Shown here piece by piece: positions 26,105-36,676 of a DNA stretch of 64,000 nt. A model generated the notes under the pieces. The model was not told where the DNA came from. It was given only the letters and a program-made list of their open reading frames with translations, and made no database searches. This DNA is from Rhizobium sp. S152 (GTDB taxonomy: Bacteria; Pseudomonadota; Alphaproteobacteria; Rhizobiales; Rhizobiaceae). The stretch is from the NCBI RefSeq assembly GCF_030380735.1, contig NZ_JAUDRZ010000008.1, forward strand, positions 372,001-436,000, read 5' to 3'. The position numbers and the translations under genes were made by a program. Every line of letters starts with the position of its first letter. Position 1 is the stretch's first letter.

Positions 26105-26815
26105 ATGGCAGATCTTTCGACATTCCCCATCACCAAGCGCTGGCCCGCGGCCAACCCGGCTATCCTTCAGCTCTATTCGCTTCCGACGCCGAATGGCGTG
26201 AAGGTGTCGATCGCGCTCGAGGAGATCGGCCTGCCTTATGAGCCGCATCTCATTTCTTTCGGCGCCAACGATCAGAAATCTCCCGAATTCATGTCGCTGA
26301 ACCCGAACGGACGCATTCCGGCGATCATCGATCCCGATGGCCCTGGAGGAAAGCCGATCGGCCTGTTTGAATCAGGTGCCATCCTCCTCTATCTGGCCGA
26401 AAAGACCGGCAAGCTCATGCCCGCGGATGCGGTCGGCCGCTACGAGACGATCCAGTGGGTGTTCTTCCAGATGGGTGGTATCGGCCCGATGTTCGGGCAG
26501 TTCGGCCATTTCCACAAGTTCGCCGCCGACAAGGTCGCCAACAATTCCTATCCGGTGGAACGTTATCGCGATGAATCGAAGCGCCTGCTTGGCGTGCTTG
26601 AGGAGCGGTTGCAGGGACGCCAGTGGCTGATGGGCGATGCCTACACGATCGCCGATATCGCGACGTTCCCTTGGGTGCGTGGCGCCGATGTCTTCTACGG
26701 CGGTCGGGAGATGCTGGAATATGCGAAATTCCCCGCGGTCATGGCATGGCTGGAACGCTGCATCGCGCGCCCGGCCAGCCAGAAGGGACTGGAGATTCCC
26801 GCGCGCCCGAAGTGA
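26105..26815 (+). CDS. Glutathione S-transferase, YfcG/YghU-like
   Basis: A 236-residue cytosolic glutathione transferase. The thioredoxin-fold half contains LYSLPTPNGVKVSIALEEIG and NPNGRIPAIIDPDG with the ESGAILLYLAEKTG glutathione-binding segment; the helical half has MGDAYTIADIATFPW. TPNGVKV, with Asn in place of catalytic Ser/Tyr, is typical of the YfcG/YghU (Nu-class) group, which reduces disulphides. The start at 26105 follows GAAGAGGAGACATC, a strong ribosome binding site. Confidence 0.9.
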   Translation: MADLSTFPITKRWPAANPAILQLYSLPTPNGVKVSIALEEIGLPYEPHLISFGANDQKSPEFMSLNPNGRIPAIIDPDGPGGKPIGLFESGAILLYLAEKTGKLMPADAVGRYETIQWVFFQMGGIGPMFGQFGHFHKFAADKVANNSYPVERYRDESKRLLGVLEERLQGRQWLMGDAYTIADIATFPWVRGADVFYGGREMLEYAKFPAVMAWLERCIARPASQKGLEIPARPK

Positions 26816-26836
26816 GAACCCGATATTCAACAAGAA

Positions 26837-26862
26837 AAAGCCGGTCACGTGTGGCCGGCTTT
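26837..26862. terminator. Bidirectional terminator
   Basis: AAAGCCGG pairs with CCGGCTTT around TCACGTGTGG, and an A run on the left supplies a T run for the minus strand. It lies between the convergent glutathione transferase and the PAS-like gene and can serve both. Confidence 0.8.
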
Positions 26863-26884
26863 GTCGTTCTTATCGGCTTTGCGA

Positions 26885-27328
26885 TTACTGCCGGCGCGTC
26901 GTGCCGCCGGCATCAGTACGGGATTTGGGGAATACGAAAACACCCATCATGCTGCCGCTGTTCGGCTCGTCGTGACCGTTCGATTCCCCCATGCAGAACA
27001 CGGGCTGCCGGTAGCCGTTCGGCATGACAATGGTCGTCGAGAAGCAGAAGGAGGTCGAAAGCGTCGCCGCTTCCTCGAAGAGTTCGAGAATACGGTCGTG
27101 GTCCTTCCGGTCGTAGCAACGGATGAGATTGAGCAGGCCGCAGCTGCGCGAAGACAGGCCATGGAGTGCGGCGCTGGCTTCCTTTAGATTGATGACGCCG
27201 GTGGAGAATTCACCCATCCAGGTTTCGGAGGTGGAGAGCTGCGTCAAAAGATCGGAATCATGCGTGTCGATGTCGATCGAAGCGGGCAGGAGAGATGCGG
27301 CGATGTTGGATTTTGCGATTTTGAACAC
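26885..27328 (-). CDS. Orphan PAS-like sensor domain protein
   Basis: About 147 residues, if translation starts at the GTG at 27328 (VFKIAKSNIAASLL); a GTG at 27400 would add 24 residues. The pattern WMGEFSTGVINLKEASAALHGL, LLNLIRCYDRKDHDRILELFEEA and FSTTIVMPNGYRQPVFCMGES, MMGVFVFPKS resembles a single PAS fold with the usual 'HPDD' helix replaced by DRKDH. No kinase, receiver or DNA-binding domain is attached. It may be a stand-alone ligand sensor that works through a partner. The assignment to PAS is by eye and moderately sure. Confidence 0.55.
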   Translation of the reverse strand: MFKIAKSNIAASLLPASIDIDTHDSDLLTQLSTSETWMGEFSTGVINLKEASAALHGLSSRSCGLLNLIRCYDRKDHDRILELFEEAATLSTSFCFSTTIVMPNGYRQPVFCMGESNGHDEPNSGSMMGVFVFPKSRTDAGGTTRRQ

Positions 27329-27400
27329 GGTCTTCCCCAGAGTTGGGATGCAGTTTCCTCCACTGCACGCCTCGCGAACATCAACAGGTTCATGCAGCAC

Positions 27401-27943
27401 CGTGCGTCATGCTCGGGCGGGCGGGAAACGGGGCGGGAACTGCGGGGTTCGTTGATTTGAACCGCGCCCATTTCTCCGGGATACGCAACTTCTAATATAT
27501 TGTGACGCCTATGCGCCCTTGGATGCTTGCTTTTGCGCGGTCGTGACTGTGGTGTTCCACCATGTTGATCTTGATTATTGAATCCGCGCTCGGTGCAGGC
27601 GGATTTATAGGAGATTTTCGGCAAACGGCAACGTCTTTTTGCGGGGCCACGGCGGCTGAGCGGAATCTGAGCTGACACTTCGCTTTACGGCAAATCGCAA
27701 AAATCTGCTCAAAAACCACAACTATGCGAGGTGAAAACGATTTCACAGGGTGATTTAGGAAAAGAAACAGTCGAAGTATTGTATGAAATCGCACTAATGC
27801 AAAGAGTGATCGAAGCTGAAAAATAATTCGCGCCGCAAGCTCGGCGAAAGCTTGGCCGAACGCGAGGACTGCTCACAAATCCGCAGATTGCCTCAGCGAG
27901 TGATTGAAAAAGGAATCACGTCGCGCGTGGATTGCCGAAAACG
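27401..27943. other. Gene-poor intergenic region upstream of the PAS-like gene
   Basis: About 540 bp, noticeably richer in A and T than the surroundings, between the PAS-like gene and the groEL terminator. A minus-strand open frame at 27492-27794 has no recognisable features. No tRNA could be folded by eye. The stretch probably holds the promoter of the PAS-like gene (minus) and nothing else that I can support. Confidence 0.5.
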
Positions 27944-27969
27944 AAAAGGGCGACCCGAGGGCCGCCCTT
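27944..27969 (-). terminator. Terminator of the groESL transcript
   Basis: AAGGGCG pairs with CGCCCTT over a 10-base loop, and on the minus strand the stem is followed by TTCG and further T-rich sequence. It lies downstream of the duplicated groEL 3' segment. Confidence 0.7.
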
Positions 27970-27990
27970 CCGTAACTGAACCGGTTGGAC

Positions 27991-29794
<1,804 letters not shown>

Positions 29795-29826
29795 TCAGCA
29801 ATAAATCTGGACGGGATGACCGGCGA

Positions 29827-30123
29827 TCAGCCGATGATGCCCATGATGTCGGCTTCCTTCATGATCAGAAGGTCTTCGCCGTTGATCTTGACTTCGGTGC
29901 CCGACCACTTGCCGAACAGAACGCGATCGCCAGCCTTGACGTCGAGAGCGACGACCTTGCCGGACTCGTCACGAGCGCCGGTGCCGACGGCGACGATTTC
30001 GCCTTCCTGCGGCTTTTCCTTGGCGGTGTCAGGAATGATGATGCCGCCCTTGGTCTTTTCTTCGGACTCAACGCGGCGAACAACGACGCGATCGTGAAGG
30101 GGGCGGAAGTTGGTGCTTGCCAT
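29827..30123 (-). CDS. groES: 10 kDa chaperonin GroES
   Basis: A 98-residue co-chaperonin that caps the GroEL ring. It contains [34 protein letters not shown] with the mobile loop, and ends [30 protein letters not shown]. It is the first gene of groESL, preceded by a CIRCE element and a sigma-70-like promoter. Confidence 0.98.
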   Translation of the reverse strand: MASTNFRPLHDRVVVRRVESEEKTKGGIIIPDTAKEKPQEGEIVAVGTGARDESGKVVALDVKAGDRVLFGKWSGTEVKINGEDLLIMKEADIMGIIG

Positions 30124-30181
30124 TGTCTAATCCCTCGATCAAATGACATCAGCGAGCCGAAATGGCCCGCGCGGATGGGTG

Positions 30182-30208
30182 TTAGCACTCTCGTGTTGTG
30201 AGTGCTAG
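30182..30208. promoter_or_regulatory. CIRCE operator (HrcA binding site)
   Basis: TTAGCACTC, nine bases, then GAGTGCTAG matches the CIRCE consensus TTAGCACTC-N9-GAGTGCTAA with one mismatch. It lies about 60 bp upstream of the groES start, downstream of the predicted promoter, as expected for repression by HrcA that is relieved on heat shock. Confidence 0.95.
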
Positions 30209-30215
30209 CGGCTTG

Positions 30216-30244
30216 CATTTAGGAGCGCCTATCGGGGGAGTCAA
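30216..30244 (-). promoter_or_regulatory. groESL promoter
   Basis: On the minus strand TTGACT and TAAATG are separated by exactly 17 bases, a good vegetative-type -35/-10 pair. The -10 box ends 7 bp before the CIRCE element, so HrcA bound there would block early transcription. Confidence 0.7.
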
Positions 30245-30555
30245 GGGAAGCTGTCGCAATTTTCCGACGCCCGATGTCTATAGCCGTTTGATGGCGAAGT
30301 TGTGAACCTTTGGCCCACCCGTCGAACCAGGGAAAACGCTTCGATGGTTAATGCCGGAGAGGAGAGCGGTACCGCTTCTCCCTGCGTCGGCATCACGGTC
30401 CTGCATTGTCATAAACCCGTGTCCGGAATTTGCGAAATGCCAGGCGGTTGCAAGGGCTCGGTCGCGCCGCTGGGCCGGGATTGTCCGGCCCCGATCCCGA
30501 TGGTATCGAGCGAAAGGGGCTACCGGCAGAGGTCGGCGAAGGGGTGGATAACGAT

Positions 30556-31971
30556 ATGGGCGTGGACGGGGCAGTGATGGCGGATGACAGCGTGACATCG
30601 GTGCCGTTTGGCGAGGCCGTGCGCGTCTGGGCGAGGATCGGAGTCTTGAGCTTCGGCGGTCCCGCCGGCCAGATCGCCCTGATGCACCGGACCATCGTCG
30701 ATGAGAAGCGCTGGATCTCCGAGGACCGTTTCCTGCACGCGCTGAACTATTGCATGCTGTTGCCGGGACCCGAGGCGCAGCAGCTCGCCACCTATATCGG
30801 CTGGCTGATGCATGGCGTACGCGGCGGCATCCTCGCCGGCCTGCTCTTCGTCCTGCCGGGCTTCGTCGTCATGCTCGGCCTTTCTACCCTCTACGCTGTC
30901 TTTCAGGAAACCGCCTGGCTGCCGGCCCTGTTCTTCGGCCTCAAGGCGGCCGTCCTTGCCGTCGTTGTCGAGGCGCTGCTGCGCCTTGCCCGTCGCGCCC
31001 TCAAGACACGCCTTCATTATTACGTCGCCGCCGCATCCTTCCTGGCGCTTTTCCTGCTCAATGCGCCGTTCCCCATCGTCGTCATCCTCGCCGGCCTCAC
31101 AGGTTTCGCGCTGCACCGCTATGCCCGCCGCCACGCGCCGGCCGACGAAGCCCAAGCCAAAGCGCCGCGGCGCCTACCCGCGTTTACGACCCACGCCGTC
31201 GCCCGGCCGTTGCTAGTTCTCGTCTTCTGGATCCTCGTCTGGCAGGCGCCGTTGCTCCTCGTCCGCAATCTTCACGCGCCCTCCGACCTCATCGCCGAAG
31301 CCCTCAGCGGCGAGACCAATGTCTTTGGCGCTCTCTTCATCTTCTTCTCCAAGATGGCTGTCATCACCTTCGGCGGCGCCTATGCCGTGCTCACCTATGT
31401 CGCCCAGGTCGCGGTCGGCCACTATGCCTGGCTGCAGCCGGGCGAGATGCTGGATGGTTTGGCGCTGGCCGAAACCACGCCCGGCCCGCTGGTGCTCGTC
31501 CTCTGTTTCGTCGGCTTCCTTGCCGGCTTCCGCAACCCGCTGTTCATGGCGCCGCTGATGGGCGGCGCACTTGGCGCCACGCTGGTCGCCTGGGCCACCT
31601 TCGTCCCGAGCTTCGTCTGGATCTTCGCCGGCGCGCCTTATATCGAGAAGCTGCGCGATAATGCCGGCCTGTCGGCGGCGCTTTCCGCCATCACCGCCGC
31701 CGTCGTGGGCGTCATCCTCAATCTGTCTCTCTGGTTCGCCTTGCATGTGCTCTTCGCCGAGGTCGGCCGCGTTGCGCTTCTATCGCGCGGCGCGGGGCTT
31801 CCGATCGTCAGCCTCGCCTGGCCGCAATGGGCAACGATCGATATCGCGGCGCTACTGATCTTCGCCACCGCCTCATTTTTGCTGTTTTATGCGAAGGTCG
31901 GCATGGTCAGGGTGTTGGCGCTATCGGCCGCAGCCGGCCTCGCCATCAAGGGCGCGGAGTTGTTGCTCTGA
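30556..31971 (+). CDS. chrA: Chromate transporter ChrA, two-domain type
   Basis: A 471-residue inner-membrane protein of the CHR family, whose studied members export chromate. Two related CHR halves are present: the first with RIGVLSFGGPAGQIALMHR near residue 25 and the second with FFSKMAVITFGGAYAVLTYV near residue 265, each followed by LPGPEAQQL- or ETTPGPLVL-type segments. I use the ATG at 30556, with AAGGGG nine bases upstream; the frame is open to 30430 and another ATG is at 30577. The 430 bp before it hold the groESL promoter and CIRCE on the other strand and nothing else recognised. Confidence 0.88.
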   Translation: MGVDGAVMADDSVTSVPFGEAVRVWARIGVLSFGGPAGQIALMHRTIVDEKRWISEDRFLHALNYCMLLPGPEAQQLATYIGWLMHGVRGGILAGLLFVLPGFVVMLGLSTLYAVFQETAWLPALFFGLKAAVLAVVVEALLRLARRALKTRLHYYVAAASFLALFLLNAPFPIVVILAGLTGFALHRYARRHAPADEAQAKAPRRLPAFTTHAVARPLLVLVFWILVWQAPLLLVRNLHAPSDLIAEALSGETNVFGALFIFFSKMAVITFGGAYAVLTYVAQVAVGHYAWLQPGEMLDGLALAETTPGPLVLVLCFVGFLAGFRNPLFMAPLMGGALGATLVAWATFVPSFVWIFAGAPYIEKLRDNAGLSAALSAITAAVVGVILNLSLWFALHVLFAEVGRVALLSRGAGLPIVSLAWPQWATIDIAALLIFATASFLLFYAKVGMVRVLALSAAAGLAIKGAELLL

Positions 31972-32009
31972 AGCTTAAACTATACCGCGATCATCAGATG
32001 CCATCGCAG

Positions 32010-32390
32010 TCACTCCTGCTCGGGCATGGCAAAGACCAGGCCGAAGATCGGTGCAAACCGCTCCAGCACTTCCGCCAGAACATCGTCGGGCACCTTGTCC
32101 TTCGACCTCTCGGCATTCCGATTGCGCCAGTCCATCGATTTCACCTGGTCGATCTGGATGACGCCGGTGACGCTCGTTCCCGCACCGATCAACGGCACCG
32201 CAAACCCGGCGGCGCGCGAGGCGTTCCCTGTCGTGGTGATCGGCGCGATGAACGCAAAGCCGGTCGCCATGTTGAACCTGTAAGCCGACAGAATGAGGCC
32301 GGCATGGCGCCCACGTTGCTCTTTACCGGCGGAGGGCTGCAAGTCGAGCCACCAGACTTCGCCGGGCGCCGGGATATTGGGCCTTACCAA
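32010..32390 (-). CDS. MazF/PemK-family toxin
   Basis: A 126-residue endoribonuclease toxin. PAPGEVWWLDLQPSAGKEQRGRHAGLILS is the classical MazF N-terminus (beta strand and Arg-rich loop), and TGVIQIDQVKSMDWRNRNAE matches the C-terminal RNA-binding part. It overlaps its antitoxin gene by 7 bp. It most resembles the ChpB/PemK branch. Confidence 0.92.
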   Translation of the reverse strand: MVRPNIPAPGEVWWLDLQPSAGKEQRGRHAGLILSAYRFNMATGFAFIAPITTTGNASRAAGFAVPLIGAGTSVTGVIQIDQVKSMDWRNRNAERSKDKVPDDVLAEVLERFAPIFGLVFAMPEQE

Positions 32391-32707
32391 ATCTCATCCC
32401 CTGCCGCCGGTGCATCGATCCACGACTGCTCTTCCGGAGATCGGGAAGCATCGGGATCATAACCCTTCAGCAGTTCGTCGAGCGTATATTTGGGCGGACG
32501 CACCCGTATCGTCTTCGGCACGCTCGATACGGGTTCTGCGATAACCTGCCGTCCCTTGACTGAAACGATCATCTCCTGGCCCTCCGTCAGGCCCAGCATG
32601 TTGCGAGCCGCGGCCGGTACGGTCAGCACCAACGAGCCCCCGGCCTTCTTGAGCTTGGAGGTTGTCGAAAAGTCTTTCCGCGTCGATTGCCCCTTTGTCG
32701 TCGCCAC
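32384..32707 (-). CDS. AbrB/MazE-family antitoxin (ChpS-like)
   Basis: A 107-residue antitoxin with a swapped-hairpin AbrB domain: LKKAGGSLVLTVPAAARNMLGLTEGQEM. The acidic C-terminus (YTLDELLKGYDPDASRSPEEQSW) would bind the toxin. The start is a GTG at 32707 with GGAG eight bases upstream. The promoter region just upstream is AT-rich with repeated ATGTT motifs (TATATAA near 32737), a likely site of autoregulation. Confidence 0.9.
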   Translation of the reverse strand: MATTKGQSTRKDFSTTSKLKKAGGSLVLTVPAAARNMLGLTEGQEMIVSVKGRQVIAEPVSSVPKTIRVRPPKYTLDELLKGYDPDASRSPEEQSWIDAPAAGDEIW

Positions 32708-32931
32708 TTGTCTCGCTCCGTAATGTAGAACATTTATATAACATCGCGGATACTCCTTTGCAAGCTGGAGATCACGCGCGATGGTCCAACCTTGTCATTG
32801 CGGCCGCGGTACTGAAATGCCGTGGAGGTCGCGCCGACGAGAATTTCATCGTCCCGCAACGCAAAATTTCTTGCCATCGCGCCGGGGCTTTGCGATGTCA
32901 GCCCTCATCGAACGAAAACCGGGACCTTGAA

Positions 32932-33780
32932 ATGGCGCAACGCATCGAGAATTTCGCAGAGATCACCAGCCGCTACGATGCGGTGTTCTGCGATGTGTGG
33001 GGCGTTTTGCACAACGGCGTCTCGCCCTTCCCGAAGGCAGCAGCCGCGCTGCAGGCCGCGCGCGAAGCCGGCCTCGCAGTGGTCCTCATCACCAATTCGC
33101 CGCGCATCGCGCCGCTCGTCGTTGACCAGCTCCGGCAGATCGGCATCCAGGACGAGGCCTATGATCGCATCGTCACCTCGGGCGACGTCACCCGTGGCCT
33201 GATCGCCGAGGGACCGAAGAAGGTCTTCCTGCTCGGCCCGGATCGCGACATCGCCATCATCGAGGGCATCGGCGTCACCCGCGTTTCCGCCGAGGAAGCC
33301 GATTGTGTCGTCTGCACCGGCTTCTTCGACGACGAGACCGAGACGCCCGAGGATTACACCGACATGCTGAAGGCCTTCCAGGCCCGCGACGTGCCGATGA
33401 TTTGCGCCAACCCCGACCTGATCGTCGAGCGCGGCCACAAGATGATCCCCTGCGCCGGCGCCATGGCCGCCTATTATCACCAGCTCGGCGGCAAGACCCG
33501 CATCGCCGGCAAGCCGCACAAGCCGATCTATGACGCCGTGCTGTCGGTCGCCCGCGAAATCCGCGGCGAGATCAAGATGGACCGCATCCTGGCGATCGGC
33601 GACGGCATGCCGACGGATGTGCGCGGCGCTCTCGATTACGGCCTCGATCTTCTCTATATCAGCGGCGGCATCCATGCGGCCGAATACACACTGAACGGCG
33701 AGACCGACGAGGCGATCCTCACCGCCTATCTCGAACGCGAGAAGGCAACGCCGAAATGGTGGATGCCGCGCCTCGCATGA
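32932..33780 (+). CDS. HAD-superfamily class IIA hydrolase (TIGR01459 type)
   Basis: A 282-residue sugar-phosphatase-like protein of the NagD/class IIA HAD group. Motif I is FCDVWGVLHNG (about 17-27), motif II LITNSPR, and the C-terminal part has GKPHKPIYDAVL and AIGDGMPTDVRGA. Alphaproteobacteria conserve this family next to ribF and ileS, as here. It is 25 bp upstream of ribF, so the two are likely co-transcribed. The physiological substrate is not known to me. Confidence 0.87.
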   Translation: MAQRIENFAEITSRYDAVFCDVWGVLHNGVSPFPKAAAALQAAREAGLAVVLITNSPRIAPLVVDQLRQIGIQDEAYDRIVTSGDVTRGLIAEGPKKVFLLGPDRDIAIIEGIGVTRVSAEEADCVVCTGFFDDETETPEDYTDMLKAFQARDVPMICANPDLIVERGHKMIPCAGAMAAYYHQLGGKTRIAGKPHKPIYDAVLSVAREIRGEIKMDRILAIGDGMPTDVRGALDYGLDLLYISGGIHAAEYTLNGETDEAILTAYLEREKATPKWWMPRLA

Positions 33781-33805
33781 AAATGATCGTGAGAAAAGCC
33801 AGCCG

Positions 33806-34792
33806 ATGACCGTTTTCCATCGCAACGAAACCCGAGAGCCCTTGCCCGATCAATTGCGCGGTGGCGTCGTCGCGATCGGCAATTTCGACGGTGTCCATCG
33901 CGGCCACCAGTCGGTTCTTGAGAGGGCGCTGGAGCTAGCTGCCGGCCGCGGCGTCCCGGCGCTGGTGCTGACTTTCGAGCCGCATCCGCGCACCGTGTTC
34001 CGCCCGCAGGAGCCGGTTTTCCGCATCACGCCGGCGCCGTTGCGCGCCCGCATTCTCGAAGCGATGGGTTTCAGTGCCGTCATCGAATACCCGTTCGACC
34101 GCGCGTTTTCGCAGCGCTCGGCTGACGATTTCATCCACGCCATTCTGAAGGATTGGCTGGGCGCGTCCGAGGTGGTCACGGGCTTCGATTTCCATTTCGG
34201 TCGCGGTCGTGAGGGCGGTCCGGCCTTCCTCATGGAAGCCGGCAGTAAATACGGCTTCGGCGTCACCCTGATCGATGCTTTCCGTGACGAGAATTCCGAC
34301 GTCGTGTCATCGAGCCGCATCCGCGCGCTGTTGAAAAACGGCGATGTCAGCGAGGTCGCCGGTCTGCTCGGTTACCATTACACGGTCGAAGCGGAAGTGA
34401 TCGGCGGTGAAAAGCTCGGCCGCCAGCTCGGCTTCCCGACGGCCAACATGCGCCTGCCGGCTGAGGTCGAACTGAAGCCCGGCATCTACGCCGTGCGCTT
34501 TCGCTTCGAGGACGGCACGATGCACGACGCGGTTGCCAGCTACGGACGCCGCCCGACCGTCACCGATAACGGAGCGCCGCTGCTCGAAACCTACGTCTTC
34601 GATTTCTCCGGCGATCTATACGGCCAGATCTGTTCCGTCTCCTTCTTCGCCTACCTGCGTCCGGAACTGAAGTTCGACGGCCTAGAGCCGCTGGTCGCGC
34701 AGATGAACCGCGACAAGGAAGAGGCGAGGGCGGTCCTGTCGGGCGTACAGCCTATCAGCGAACTCGACCGCAAGCTCTGCAGTCTGGTCTGA
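33806..34792 (+). CDS. ribF: Bifunctional riboflavin kinase / FAD synthetase
   Basis: A 328-residue enzyme that converts riboflavin to FMN and FMN to FAD. The N-terminal adenylyltransferase domain has IGNFDGVHRGHQ (about 24-35) and GFDFHFGRGREGG; the C-terminal kinase domain has GEKLGRQLGFPTANMRLP. It follows the class IIA HAD gene closely. The usual next gene in rhizobia, ileS, is displaced here by about 3 kb of transporter and TA genes. Confidence 0.96.
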   Translation: MTVFHRNETREPLPDQLRGGVVAIGNFDGVHRGHQSVLERALELAAGRGVPALVLTFEPHPRTVFRPQEPVFRITPAPLRARILEAMGFSAVIEYPFDRAFSQRSADDFIHAILKDWLGASEVVTGFDFHFGRGREGGPAFLMEAGSKYGFGVTLIDAFRDENSDVVSSSRIRALLKNGDVSEVAGLLGYHYTVEAEVIGGEKLGRQLGFPTANMRLPAEVELKPGIYAVRFRFEDGTMHDAVASYGRRPTVTDNGAPLLETYVFDFSGDLYGQICSVSFFAYLRPELKFDGLEPLVAQMNRDKEEARAVLSGVQPISELDRKLCSLV

Positions 34793-34960
34793 CGTTCCAC
34801 CCAGATCTGAACTTATGTGGCATGGCGGTGCCTAGTACGGATTTGAGAAACTGTGTCTTTTTCGCGGCAAGAGCGCTTGCCGCGCGGCGCGGCTGGCATA
34901 TGTCATCTCTTTGATAAGACGCGGATAAGCCGCGCCCGATCCGCGAAAGGCAATCTCCTC

Positions 34961-35158
34961 ATGGACAAAAGATTTGGAACGGCGGCCTGCTGGCTGCTCA
35001 TCATTCCCTATATCGGGCTGCTCTGGGTTCCCTTCTACAATTTCCACGATCCCGTTCTCTTCGGCTTCCCCTTCTTCTACTGGTATCAGCTCGCATGGGT
35101 GCCGATCACCGCATTCCTGACATGGATCGCCTACCGGAGCATGCGCAATGACGACTGA
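34961..35158 (+). CDS. DUF3311 small membrane protein (symporter partner)
   Basis: A 65-residue protein with two hydrophobic segments (CWLLIIPYIGLLWVPFY and FPFFYWYQLAWVPITAFL) of the DUF3311 family, which is regularly encoded directly before solute:sodium symporters. The ATG at 34961 follows AATCTCCTC and starts MDKRFGTAACW. It overlaps the symporter gene by 11 bp, so the two are coupled, and it probably acts as an accessory subunit. Confidence 0.85.
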   Translation: MDKRFGTAACWLLIIPYIGLLWVPFYNFHDPVLFGFPFFYWYQLAWVPITAFLTWIAYRSMRNDD

Positions 35159-36623
35159 TCTCAACGTCACGGCGCTTAGCGTCTTTCTCTTCTTCTTCGT
35201 CCTTGTCACGGTCATGGGCTTCGTCGCCTCGCGCTGGCGCCGACCGGAGACGATGGCCCATATCGATGAGTGGGGGCTCGGCGGCCGCTCCTTCGGCACC
35301 TGGATCACCTGGTTCCTCGTCGGCGGCGATTTCTACACCGCCTACACCGTCATCGCTGTTCCCGCCCTGGTCTATACCGTCGGCGCCTATGGCTTCTTTG
35401 CGCTGCCCTATACGATCGTCGTCTATCCCTTCGTCTTCATGGTCATGCCGATCCTCTGGCGCCGGGCACGCGACTTCGGTTACGTCACCGCGGGTGACGT
35501 CGTCCACGGCCAGTACGGCTCGCGCGGCCTGGAGCTCGCGGTCGCCGCCACCGGCGTGATCGCCACCATGCCCTATATCGCGCTGCAGCTCGTCGGCATG
35601 ACGGCGGCGCTGAAGGCGCTGGGTCTTCACGGCGAAGTGCCCTTGGCCATCGCCTTCATCGTGCTTGCGCTTTACACCTATTCGGCGGGCCTAAGGGCAC
35701 CTGCGCTGATCGCCTTCGTCAAGGACATCATGATCTATATCGTGGTGATCGCCGCCGTGGCGCTGATCCCGTCGAAGCTCGGCGGCTATGCCAATGTCTT
35801 CGCCTCGGCCGACGCCGCCTTCCAGGCCAAGGGCTCCGGCGGCCTGCTGCTCGGCTCCAACCAGTATGTCGCCTATGCGACGCTGGCGCTCGGCTCGGCG
35901 CTCGCGGCCTTCATGTATCCGCACACGCTGACCGGCATCTTCGCGTCGAACAGCGGCAACACCATCCGCAAGAACGCGGTGCTGCTGCCGGCCTATACGC
36001 TGCTGCTCGGCCTGCTGGCCTTGCTCGGCTACATGGGCCACGCCGCCAACCTGAAGCTCGACAGCGCCAACGACGTCGTGCCGGCGCTGTTCCAGACGTT
36101 GTTCCCAAGCTGGTTCGCGGGCTTTGCCTTCGCGGCGATCGCCATCGGCGCGCTGGTGCCGGCGGCCGTCATGTCGATCGGTGCCGCCAATCTCTTCACC
36201 CGTAATTTCTGGAAGGCCTATGTCAATCCTGAGGTCGATCCGGCGGGCGAGGCGAAGGTGGCGAAGATCACCTCGCTGGTCGTCAAGATCGGCGCCCTGC
36301 TGGTCATCATCTTCCTGCCCACCCAGTTCGCCCTCGACCTGCAGCTGCTCGGCGGCATCTGGATCCTGCAGACGCTTCCGGCCCTGGTCTTCGGCCTCTA
36401 CACCAACTGGTTCCGCGCCCCCGGCCTGCTGGCCGGTTGGTTCGTTGGCTTCTTCGGTGGCACCTATCTGGTGTGGATCAACGGCTGGAAGCCGCTGCAG
36501 CCGATTACGATGGGCGAGACCTCGTTCACGATCTACACCGGCCTGCTGGCGCTGGCGGTGAATATCATCGTCGCGGTGGTGGTCAATGCGGTGGTTCCGG
36601 GCAAGGCGGTGGCGCGGGCTTAA
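35148..36623 (+). CDS. mctP: Sodium:solute symporter, MctP-like monocarboxylate permease
   Basis: A 491-residue SSS-family transporter with about thirteen membrane segments. It shows HIDEWGLGGRSFGTWITWFLVGGDFYTAYT near the start and GALVPAAVMSIGAANLFTRN in the second half. Length and style match MctP of Rhizobium leguminosarum, which takes up lactate, pyruvate and alanine. The mctRS two-component genes that accompany it in that species are not present here, so the substrate assignment is provisional. Confidence 0.72.
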   Translation: MTTDLNVTALSVFLFFFVLVTVMGFVASRWRRPETMAHIDEWGLGGRSFGTWITWFLVGGDFYTAYTVIAVPALVYTVGAYGFFALPYTIVVYPFVFMVMPILWRRARDFGYVTAGDVVHGQYGSRGLELAVAATGVIATMPYIALQLVGMTAALKALGLHGEVPLAIAFIVLALYTYSAGLRAPALIAFVKDIMIYIVVIAAVALIPSKLGGYANVFASADAAFQAKGSGGLLLGSNQYVAYATLALGSALAAFMYPHTLTGIFASNSGNTIRKNAVLLPAYTLLLGLLALLGYMGHAANLKLDSANDVVPALFQTLFPSWFAGFAFAAIAIGALVPAAVMSIGAANLFTRNFWKAYVNPEVDPAGEAKVAKITSLVVKIGALLVIIFLPTQFALDLQLLGGIWILQTLPALVFGLYTNWFRAPGLLAGWFVGFFGGTYLVWINGWKPLQPITMGETSFTIYTGLLALAVNIIVAVVVNAVVPGKAVARA

Positions 36624-36635
36624 CCGTGATGAGAG

Positions 36636-36667
36636 GAGAAGGCTGCGGATGAAGCCGCAGCCTTCTC
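36636..36667. terminator. Strong hairpin between mctP-like and RES genes
   Basis: GAGAAGGCTGCGG pairs perfectly over 13 bp with CCGCAGCCTTCTC around ATGAAG. It lies 13 bp after the symporter stop and 10 bp before the end of the convergent RES gene. No T run is present on the plus side. Confidence 0.7.
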
Positions 36668-36676
36668 ACTATGACG

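Noticed and set aside
27600..27700. A tRNA-like stretch (GGCTGAGCGGA) in the AT-rich gap
   Set aside because: No TTCGA T-loop, no acceptor stem and no cloverleaf could be made around it.
27492..27794. A 100-codon open frame on the minus strand upstream of the PAS-like gene
   Set aside because: No ribosome binding site, no recognisable domain, and composition like non-coding DNA.
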